Shown here: positions 18,243 through 25,047 of the stretch, in pieces
Layout: each line of letters begins with the position of its first letter
Position numbering within the stretch: position 1 is the first letter of the stretch
NCBI RefSeq assembly: GCF_016801985.1
Contig: NZ_JAEVLS010000009.1
Coordinates: forward strand, 62,001 to 126,000
DNA: 64,000 bases
Reading direction: 5' to 3'
DNA from: Steroidobacter gossypii
Lineage (GTDB): Bacteria; Pseudomonadota; Gammaproteobacteria; Steroidobacterales; Steroidobacteraceae
Position numbers and translations under genes: made by a program
Notes under the pieces: model-generated
What the model saw: the letters and a program-made list of their open reading frames with translations, nothing else
What the model was told of the DNA's origin: nothing
The model's database searches: none

Positions 18243-21200
18243 TTGCTGGGGAAGATGGTCGCGAAACAGGTCATCGCCGGAGTCGTGGCGGCTGCATTCA
18301 TGGGCGGTCCGTTGCCCTTGGCTGCGCAAACCACGCTCGCGCCAAGCCAGGGGGTGACTGCGAGGAGCGACCGGGACGAGCCGCCGTCCCTGCACTACTA
18401 CACCCTGGACATTCCGCGCCTTACCATCATCGAGGCGCTGAAAGAGTTCACCACCCAGACCGGCCTGCAGATCAGCTTCTGGCCCGATGCGCAGACCGAC
18501 CAGAACATGCTGGTCGGGCCATTGCGCGGCAGGTTCACCGCGGAGGTGGCTTTGACTCGGCTGCTGGCCTCGAGCGGGCTGGCGTTCAGGAGAACCAACG
18601 ATCGCTCCCTGGTGGTGATGGCGCCCTCGCTGCTCGGGCTGCCCCGCAATGGATCATCGGCGCCAGATCAGGAGCGAAGCCGCTTGGCGGAGGGGCAGCC
18701 GCGCCTGCGTGCAGTCACCCGACCGCCGGAGCCGGAAATCCGTGCGCAAGGAGCAGCCGGTTCGAGCAGAACCGAGCGAATGTTCTCGCGTGAGTCCATC
18801 GACGAAGTTATCGTCACCGGCACTCGCATGGAGCGCAGTGGCGAAGGGCCGGCGCCGGTGCAGGTGTTCACTCGCCGGGAGATCGAAGAGCTCGGCGCGG
18901 CCTCGATTCCCGATGTCTTGCGCTATACGCCGCAGCAGCCGTTCACGCGGCCCGAGTATTACTACCAGAATGGCGGGCAGTACTCGCAGATGCGCGGCAT
19001 CGGCATCGACACCACGCTGGTGCTCATCAACGGCCGGCGGGTGGTGCCGACCTCCAACAGCCTGACGTTGAATGCGTTCGATCTGAACAGCATCCCGCTC
19101 GCCGCGGTGGAGAAGATCGAAGTGCTGTCCGACTCGGCCTCGGCCATCTACGGCGCCGACGCGATGGGCGGCGTGATCAACATCGTGCTGAGAAAAGAGA
19201 TTCCTCAACCGGTGCTCGACGTTCAGTACGGCAGCGCGAGCGGAGGGGGCGATCTGTTGCGCGGCTCGCTGAGCGTCGGCTATGCCACGGAACGTTTCAA
19301 AGCGTCGCTCATCGCCGATTATCACCAGCGCGACTTTCTGTTCGGCGTCGAGCGCGACCGCTGGCGCAATCAGGATTTCAGCCGTTACGGCGGCATCGAT
19401 TATCGAACGCCGGGCGGCGCGCCCGCCAACGTGCGCTCGAGCACCGGCCAGAATCTGCCGGGCCTGCCCAGTTCGTTTGCGACCGTGCCGGAGGGCAGTC
19501 GGGGCGTCGGACTCACGCCGGATGACTTCATTCCGACGGCCGGCATGCGCAATCACACAAGCACGCTGTCCACGCTCGCCATCGTGCCCGAATCTCGCCA
19601 GCGCAACCTCGCGCTGTTTGCAGAGTATGAGCTTGCGCCCGAGCTGAGCGCTTTCGCAGAGGTGTTGCACACCCACCGTGATGTCCTGAATCAGGATGAG
19701 CTTCCCTCGGTGGTGGGCGCGCGCGTGCCGGCGAACAATCCGTTCAACCCATTTGGCCAGGAAGTGCTCGTGGACTTCGCGCTCGGGGGCATCGGTCCGC
19801 AGCGGACTTCGGAACATTTGCAGACGACGCGCGGCGCCGCAGGCCTGCGTGGCGCGCTGAGTTCCGGCTGGCAGTGGGAGATCGCGGCTGTGGCGAGCAC
19901 TGAAACCGACGATGTCGTGATCCCCAATCGCGTGAGCGATGAGCGGGTCAGCGCGGCGCTGGCGCAAACAGATCCCGCCCGCGCGCTCAACCCCTTCGTC
20001 GACGGGCCTGGCGGCGGCCCGGAGTTGCTGGCGTCGCTCATGGATCCGTCTGTCGATCATCACTTCTCGCGCGGCCGGCAGGTATCTGCCTTCATGCGCG
20101 GCGACCTGTGGGAGCTGCCGGCCGGGCCGCTGCAAGCGGTGGTCGGCAGCGAGTGGCGCGATGAGCGAATGGTTTACGACGGCGACACCGAGTCGCTGGC
20201 GGACGGGCGCGATGTGAAAGCGCTGTTCACCGAGTTGCGCGTGCCGCTGCTCGGGTCGGCGCCCGACGCCAATGAGGACAGGTTGACGATGACGCTGGCC
20301 GCGCGGCTGGATGACTACAGCGATTTTGGCAGCACCCTGAACCCACAGATCGGCTTGATGTGGCGGACGAGCCAGGAGCTGTTGTTGCGCGGCTCGTACG
20401 GCACGAGCTTCCGTCCGCCTTCGCTGTTCGAGCTGCATTCGCCGCGCATCTCGGTGTCCAACATGACCGTGGTGGATGCCGCTCGCAATGACGCCAGAAG
20501 CAGCGTCACCATCGTTGGCGGCGGCAATCCCGATCTGCGGCCCATTGAAGCGAGATCGATGACGGCGGGCCTGGTGCTCACGCCGAGCGCCGTGCCCGAT
20601 CTGCGCCTGCTGGCCAACTACTGGAAGATCGGCGTCGACAATCGCGTGACGTACCTGCAGTTCAATTCGCTGCTTGCCAACGAGCACGTGTTCAGCGATC
20701 GAGTGCTGCGCGATGAGCCGACGCCGGCCGACATCGCCGCGGGCATCCCCGGGCGGCTGTTGCAGCTGGATATCTCGCGTATGAACTTCGGTCGGCTCGA
20801 CACGAGCGGCATCGACTTCGAGGTGAGCTATGACATCGCGACCCGCTGGGGCGATTTCACGCCGCGTCTGTCGGCGACCTGGGTGAACGAGTTCGACTCC
20901 GTCGACGAGCCGCTCGGCAACGCCGTGAATCGCGTGGGCGTCGCGAGCGTCCTGGGCTCGGTGCCGCGCTGGCGTGTGATCGGCGGCCTTGGCTGGAAGC
21001 GCAATGGACTTTCCGCCTCGACCACGATCGATTGGTTGCCCGGCTACATGGATGCGAACCGCGAGGGGCTCACCACGCGGCGACTGCCCTCGCGCATCCT
21101 GGTGGATTTCCAGGCGAGCCTCACGGTGGACGAGATGTTCGGTCCGAGCCCGCTATGGAACGATCTGAAGCTGCAGGCCGGCGTGAGGAACGCGTTCGAT

Positions 21201-21305
21201 GAGTTGCCGCCGTTTGCGGAGATCGGCTTTTCCAGCGGCTACGATTCCTCGCAGGGGGAACTGATCGGCCGCTTCGGCTACCTGAGATTGACCAAGGGCT
21301 TCTGA
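18243..21305 (+). CDS. STN-domain TonB-dependent receptor of the lasso locus
   Basis: A 1020-residue outer-membrane transducer. A signal peptide (QVIAGVVAAAFMGGPLPLAAQ) is followed by an STN signalling domain (LTIIEALKEFTTQTGLQISF to LLASSGLAFRRTNDRSLVVM), which contacts FecR. The TonB box region is DEVIVTGTR. The plug has TRREIEELGAASIPDVLRY, LINGRRVVP and SASAIYGADAMGGVINIVLR, and the barrel ends in YLRLTKGF. The start is TTG 18243 or ATG 18255; neither has an ideal ribosome site. It ends four bases from the convergent cyclase gene. Lasso clusters of the astexin type also pair a TonB receptor with FecI/FecR, so peptide uptake or sensing is the likely role. Confidence 0.93.
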   Translation: MLGKMVAKQVIAGVVAAAFMGGPLPLAAQTTLAPSQGVTARSDRDEPPSLHYYTLDIPRLTIIEALKEFTTQTGLQISFWPDAQTDQNMLVGPLRGRFTAEVALTRLLASSGLAFRRTNDRSLVVMAPSLLGLPRNGSSAPDQERSRLAEGQPRLRAVTRPPEPEIRAQGAAGSSRTERMFSRESIDEVIVTGTRMERSGEGPAPVQVFTRREIEELGAASIPDVLRYTPQQPFTRPEYYYQNGGQYSQMRGIGIDTTLVLINGRRVVPTSNSLTLNAFDLNSIPLAAVEKIEVLSDSASAIYGADAMGGVINIVLRKEIPQPVLDVQYGSASGGGDLLRGSLSVGYATERFKASLIADYHQRDFLFGVERDRWRNQDFSRYGGIDYRTPGGAPANVRSSTGQNLPGLPSSFATVPEGSRGVGLTPDDFIPTAGMRNHTSTLSTLAIVPESRQRNLALFAEYELAPELSAFAEVLHTHRDVLNQDELPSVVGARVPANNPFNPFGQEVLVDFALGGIGPQRTSEHLQTTRGAAGLRGALSSGWQWEIAAVASTETDDVVIPNRVSDERVSAALAQTDPARALNPFVDGPGGGPELLASLMDPSVDHHFSRGRQVSAFMRGDLWELPAGPLQAVVGSEWRDERMVYDGDTESLADGRDVKALFTELRVPLLGSAPDANEDRLTMTLAARLDDYSDFGSTLNPQIGLMWRTSQELLLRGSYGTSFRPPSLFELHSPRISVSNMTVVDAARNDARSSVTIVGGGNPDLRPIEARSMTAGLVLTPSAVPDLRLLANYWKIGVDNRVTYLQFNSLLANEHVFSDRVLRDEPTPADIAAGIPGRLLQLDISRMNFGRLDTSGIDFEVSYDIATRWGDFTPRLSATWVNEFDSVDEPLGNAVNRVGVASVLGSVPRWRVIGGLGWKRNGLSASTTIDWLPGYMDANREGLTTRRLPSRILVDFQASLTVDEMFGPSPLWNDLKLQAGVRNAFDELPPFAEIGFSSGYDSSQGELIGRFGYLRLTKGF

Positions 21306-21309
21306 GTTT

Positions 21310-23157
21310 TCACGCCGCCGCCCGCTGCTGCGCGCCCTGCATCCAATGCCGCGCCCACAGCTCCGTATCCAGATGTCGGAACACCTCGCCCAGATAAACC
21401 GTGTTCTTGGTGGGGCCGGCCGCGAGCACCTCCTCCAGCAACGCGCGCTTCAGCAGACCTTGGCTGGCGAGCACGCCTTCCAGCAATGTTTCTGTCAGGA
21501 AGGCGCGTTGCCGTTCGAAGATCTGGTCGTGAAAGCCTGGCGCCCGATCTTTCCACAGGCGTCGCAGAATCGGCTCGGGCACTTCCGCGGCGAACGCTTT
21601 GCGCGCGAGGCCCCGATCGCGGCCCTGATTGAAATGAACATAGATGGGAATCCGCAGCAGCAGTTCGGTCACGGGCTGCGTGTACAGCGGTGAAACGATC
21701 TCCGGGACGTCTGCGTCGGCCGGCACGGCCACGTTGTAGTAGTCGGATGCACTCGTCAGCGTGCCGATGCGCCGGATCTTGTCCCATGGCGTGCGCTGCT
21801 GGCCATGGAACCAGGGGTGCGACACGTGCATGCCGCGATAGTCCTGCTTGATGTGGTCGCTGACCAGCTGACTCGCCTCGAGAATGCGTTCGCGAGGAAT
21901 ACCGCCTTCATTGGTGAAATTGCGACGGACGGCGGTGGTCAGCACGCTCCAGGTGGATTTCTGGGTCAGAAGCGCGACCTGCGCGGCGAGTTGAAACAAA
22001 CGCGGTGTGACGCCGTGATTGCGCAGGTACTCGGGCACGGCATGGCTGATCGAGTCGGCGCAGAAGCCCGAATCGCCGCCGTCGCCGCTGAAGATGCCGG
22101 AGGCGCCGGTGCGCGCGGCAAGATCCTGTTCGATGATGGTTCGCTGGAACAACTGCAGCAGCGGCATGGGCTCGACCGAGACCGGCATGCGCGACCCAAT
22201 GCTCAGATCGAGCTCCAGCGGCGACAGAGGATATTCGGTGTGCTCGCATCCGGCGTGTTGTGCGGCGAGCCGTGCCCAGGGGCGCTCGTCGGAGCGGCCG
22301 TTCACGCTGTGATAGGTGTAGGCGCTGAAACGCCCGGTCGGAGCATCCTTCAAGCAGCCGGCGATGATGGAAGAGTCGAGCCCCCCGGACAGACGCAGTA
22401 ACAACGAACGATGTCGGCTGGCCATGCTGTGCACCGTGGACTTCACGACGCTATGCATGGCTTGCGCCGCCTGCGCGGGATCTTCGATCAGATCGCCCGC
22501 GCCATCGAATGCTATCGGGCTCCACCAATAGTGACTGGCGCTGCTCCCATCGCGTTGAAATTGGATGCACTCACCACCGCGCACCGGAGTGACTTCATTG
22601 AGCGGCGACAGCTCATGCAAGCTGCTGCTGGCCATCAGGTGCGCATGCAGGAACGCTTCGTTGATCGTGAAGCGTTGCAACCGCAGGTCCAGGCAATCGC
22701 CGACGCGTGAAAAGAAGATGCTCACGCCATGAAAAGCGGTGCGGAGACAGGGCAGAGGGCCGGTCGGGTCTTTCAAGACCCACCGGGTCTCATCCGCGCT
22801 GTCGCGGCCGAAGGCCACGTAGTTGCCCCAGGCGTGATCGATGAGCCATCGACCGCGGCTCGTGACAAACGAGTGGCGCTCGGCTGGCCCGAAAAGCATC
22901 GGCTCGTCTAGCGCCGGTGCTGACAGATCCCGATTGCGCGTGAACAACGTTCCGATGAGCGCACCAGCGCCGTCGGCGAGGCGGTGCACTTGTGATGAGT
23001 CGCTACGGGCGCCCGCGCAGAACACCTGCATTCCTGGCGTGTCGAGCTCTCGTGCCCACGCCGGGCCGAGCTGCGCAACGCGCGCACCGATCAGTCGCGC
23101 CGTTTCTTGTTGTTGCGGGTTTGTCGGGTCCCACACCAGCCCCAGGTATCGCAACAT
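21310..23157 (-). CDS. Lasso peptide cyclase (asparagine synthetase B-like)
   Basis: A 615-residue asparagine-synthetase homologue of the lasso macrolactam synthetase type. It would adenylate the side chain of an Asp or Glu in the core and close it onto the N-terminal amine. The ATP pyrophosphatase motif is LRLSGGLDSSIIAG and a second site is SGDGGDSGFCAD. The N-terminal glutaminase-like half has no Cys at position 2, so it is not a true glutamine-dependent enzyme. The ATG at 23157 has AAGGAG seven bases upstream, better than the GTG at 23163. It lies 21 bases after the peptidase gene and is surely co-transcribed with it. Confidence 0.92.
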   Translation of the reverse strand: MLRYLGLVWDPTNPQQQETARLIGARVAQLGPAWARELDTPGMQVFCAGARSDSSQVHRLADGAGALIGTLFTRNRDLSAPALDEPMLFGPAERHSFVTSRGRWLIDHAWGNYVAFGRDSADETRWVLKDPTGPLPCLRTAFHGVSIFFSRVGDCLDLRLQRFTINEAFLHAHLMASSSLHELSPLNEVTPVRGGECIQFQRDGSSASHYWWSPIAFDGAGDLIEDPAQAAQAMHSVVKSTVHSMASRHRSLLLRLSGGLDSSIIAGCLKDAPTGRFSAYTYHSVNGRSDERPWARLAAQHAGCEHTEYPLSPLELDLSIGSRMPVSVEPMPLLQLFQRTIIEQDLAARTGASGIFSGDGGDSGFCADSISHAVPEYLRNHGVTPRLFQLAAQVALLTQKSTWSVLTTAVRRNFTNEGGIPRERILEASQLVSDHIKQDYRGMHVSHPWFHGQQRTPWDKIRRIGTLTSASDYYNVAVPADADVPEIVSPLYTQPVTELLLRIPIYVHFNQGRDRGLARKAFAAEVPEPILRRLWKDRAPGFHDQIFERQRAFLTETLLEGVLASQGLLKRALLEEVLAAGPTKNTVYLGEVFRHLDTELWARHWMQGAQQRAAA

Positions 23158-23178
23158 CGCCACGCTCCTTCGCGCGGT

Positions 23179-23916
23179 TCAGATCGCCAGAATGGGGGTG
23201 TACTCGCAAACCTGTTCAGGATTGGCGTCGAGCAACAGCGTTCCCTGCTGAACCCAGCTGTGCGCGGCCCAGGGTTTGGTGCGCACGCCGATCACCCACG
23301 TGGGATACACGCTGTGGCTGGCCAGGAATCTGACCAGCGCCAGTGCATGAAACAAACATTGGTCGCGCGCGGCGAACGTATGCGGGCGCAGCCGCCGGAA
23401 GATGCCGACCAGCTCGATGGCGCGCTCGGCATCGAACGGCGCGCCAGCTGCGTTCTTCTGCTGGCCGATCTCTTCAGCCACCACATATAAGGTGCGCGAT
23501 CGCACCGAGCGACGGGCCCAGCTGCAAGCGCGCATGAATTCGACGAGATGGCGCCAGCGGATCGACGCCGTGCGCTCGACCTCGTGCCCCACGCTGGTCA
23601 GCAGACTGTCGAGATCCACTTGCGCGGGTGTGAACACCGCAGGCTCGGGCGCGCTGTTGCTGAGAAGGCCGGCGTCTACCAGCTTGTCTGCAATGCGCAC
23701 CGCGTCTTCGAGCGGCAGAGGCTCGGCGTCCGCGGCGAAGGCGGGGGCTGCGGTCGCAAAGTTCTGCCAGTTGCCGGCGAGAGAGCGCAGCACGGCGGTT
23801 TCTTTGCGGCCGACGCCAAAATATCGATTGCGACGCAGGTCGAGCAGCACGGTGCCCGTTGCTGTCGAGCACGCCCGCACGTGCGCCGGCAGCCAGTACG
23901 CTTTTTCGGTGTGCAT
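23179..23916 (-). CDS. Fused RRE and leader peptidase (lasso B1-B2 protein)
   Basis: A 245-residue protein joining the two lasso B functions. Residues about 1-85 resemble a PqqD-like RiPP recognition element (YWLPAHVRACSTATGTVLLD, LRRNRYFGVG) that would bind the leader. The C-terminal part is a transglutaminase-like B2 protease with the Cys in DQCLFHALAL, the His in AAHSWV and the Asp in LLDANPE. It should remove the leader before cyclisation. The ATG at 23916 is preferred over upstream TTG 23958, which would read into the repeat array. Fusion of B1 and B2 is common in Proteobacteria. Confidence 0.92.
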   Translation of the reverse strand: MHTEKAYWLPAHVRACSTATGTVLLDLRRNRYFGVGRKETAVLRSLAGNWQNFATAAPAFAADAEPLPLEDAVRIADKLVDAGLLSNSAPEPAVFTPAQVDLDSLLTSVGHEVERTASIRWRHLVEFMRACSWARRSVRSRTLYVVAEEIGQQKNAAGAPFDAERAIELVGIFRRLRPHTFAARDQCLFHALALVRFLASHSVYPTWVIGVRTKPWAAHSWVQQGTLLLDANPEQVCEYTPILAI

Positions 23917-23948
23917 GGCCAGGACTGCCCGAGAGATCGCCCCAGAAT

Positions 23949-24170
23949 ATCGACCCAAACATCGAGCCCGATTCGCGCCGAAGCATCGACCCAGATCATC
24001 GATTCAAATCATCGACCCAAATCATCGACCGGATCATCGAATCAGATTATCGACTCAGATTATCGACCCATATCATCGACCCGGATCATCGACTCAAATT
24101 ATCGCCCGGATCATCGACCCAACTCATCGACCCAACTCATCGACCGGTGTCATTCATGCCAGATCATCGA
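23949..24170. repeat. Tandem array of degenerate 13-bp repeats in the lasso operon
   Basis: The pentamer ATCGA (once ATCGC) recurs at 23949, 23961, 23985, 23998, 24011, 24024, 24036, 24049, 24062, 24075, 24088, 24101, 24113, 24126, 24139 and 24166. The spacing is 13, sometimes 12, bases across thirteen consecutive units. The typical unit is GATCATCGACCCA. The array lies between the precursor 2 stop and the start of the peptidase gene, inside the presumed transcript. Since 13 is not a multiple of three, the array does not encode a regular protein repeat. Confidence 0.85.
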
Positions 24171-24243
24171 TGCGAGATCACATCGGAGTATGGATGAGTG
24201 TATCGAATCGAGTATCGGTCGCAGTATCGGCGTATTTCATCAA

Positions 24244-24267
24244 CGGAGCCCGCGCTGACGGGCTCCG
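24244..24267. terminator. Hairpin after precursor 2, possible attenuator
   Basis: A perfect 9-bp GC-rich stem (CGGAGCCCG / CGGGCTCCG) with a 6-nt loop lies 37 bases past the precursor 2 stop on the minus strand. No T-run follows, so partial termination or mRNA 3' protection is more likely than a full stop. Such a structure would favour precursor over enzyme expression. Confidence 0.55.
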
Positions 24268-24304
24268 CCATCAATTATTCATTGATGTTCTTCAAGATGA
24301 CGGC

Positions 24305-24439
24305 CTATCCGTTCTCTCTCTCCCCCAGCAGAAACACCGAGTCGTAGTACTGGGGCCACAAACCCCACTGCTTGGTTTCGACGGTCGCATCACCGAGATC
24401 GAGCACCTCGATCTCCATTTCGTCCTGAACTTCGGTCAT
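24305..24439 (-). CDS. Lasso-type RiPP precursor peptide 2 (44 aa)
   Basis: A 44-residue precursor upstream of, and in the same direction as, the peptidase and cyclase genes. The leader ends VLDLGDATVETKQ, the same as in precursor 1 except for two residues. If cut after ETK, the core is 21 residues and begins QWGLWPQYYD, so Gln is at position 1 and Asp at 10. If cut after Gln it starts with Trp and the Asp is at 9, which would give a canonical nine-residue ring. The core then continues with a hydrophobic stretch and a Gly-Glu-Arg-Glu tail. GAGGGAA precedes the ATG by seven bases. The neighbouring enzymes make the lasso assignment strong; cut site and ring size are open. Confidence 0.88.
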   Translation of the reverse strand: MTEVQDEMEIEVLDLGDATVETKQWGLWPQYYDSVFLLGERENG

Positions 24440-24464
24440 GTGTCTTTCCCTCGATAAAGCAGCA

Positions 24465-24474
24465 GTCCTCCTGC
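24465..24474 (-). promoter_or_regulatory. Shared element upstream of precursor 2
   Basis: GCAGGAGGAC on the minus strand, 25 bases before the ATG, is the same ten-mer as at 888-897. Confidence 0.45.
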
Positions 24475-24813
24475 GGTGCCAACGCTGCTAGGTTTGCGAC
24501 CCCACGTCAATACACTTAGGACAACTCCGCTCGAAATTTCTTCGCAGGCAGCAACGCCGAGGCGGGTTTCTGCCGTTTCATAACAGTCCGGAGCGACTCG
24601 CGACCGGGGTTCGTTGCTCGGCAAGCAAATAGAACAACACTGTCACTTTTGGTCTTGCACGCCGCAGCGGGCGTGCGAGGCGCATGCCGCGCGCTGAAAT
24701 CGCTGGAAATAAACTGCCATATATTCGCAACGGCAGGCAGGGCGAATCGCCCAATGGCCGCGAGCTCCGTTATTGTCGCGCGTTGTGGCATGGTCGACAC
24801 AGGGAGGTTTGCC
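24475..24813. other. Divergent intergenic region between lasso operon and transporter unit
   Basis: No convincing gene. It must hold the minus-strand promoter of the lasso operon and the plus-strand promoter of the small gene at 24814. AGAAATTTCGAG and TCCTAA on the minus strand (about 24520-24545) loosely recall FecI-type promoter boxes, but the spacing is too short to claim one. Confidence 0.4.
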
Positions 24814-25047
24814 ATGACCTTGATCAAAGGTCGTCCCCTCGCCGCGCGGTGGGTTCGCCCGGAGCTGGCGCCGGCGCTGGGGAATATCGAGGACGAGCAC
24901 GGGTGCCTGCAGTCCGCAGGTGACAGCGAAACGTTTCGTTTGTCCGTGCAGTTCGCGCAGGCGCATGGCGTGCAAAGCACGGTTCGGCGAGGCGAGATCA
25001 CGACTCTGAGCAGTAGCGCGCTACTGTCCGGGGCCAGTTCGCGGTGA
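24814..25047 (+). CDS. Small protein coupled to the ABC transporter gene (77 aa)
   Basis: A 77-residue protein of unknown family, starting MTLIKGRPLAARWVRPELAP. It has one Cys (EHGCLQ), no membrane segment and a Ser/Leu-rich end. AGGGAGG lies seven bases before the ATG. Its stop codon overlaps the GTG of the ABC transporter gene (GTGA), so translation of the two is coupled, which supports it as a real gene. It may be a partner of the transporter; no lasso-type leader is visible. Confidence 0.55.
   Translation: MTLIKGRPLAARWVRPELAPALGNIEDEHGCLQSAGDSETFRLSVQFAQAHGVQSTVRRGEITTLSSSALLSGASSR

Noticed and set aside
18654-20687. 677-codon minus-strand reading frame
   Set aside because: It lies wholly opposite the TonB receptor gene; long antisense frames are expected at this GC content.
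23402-24457. Long plus-strand reading frame across the repeat array, with repeated IIDP/HRP peptides
   Set aside because: It is antisense to the peptidase and precursor 2 genes, the 13-bp period shifts frame, and no ribosome site is seen.
24515-24550. FecI-type promoter for the lasso operon
   Set aside because: GAAAT and TCCT are present but the spacing is too short and precursor 1 has no matching pair.
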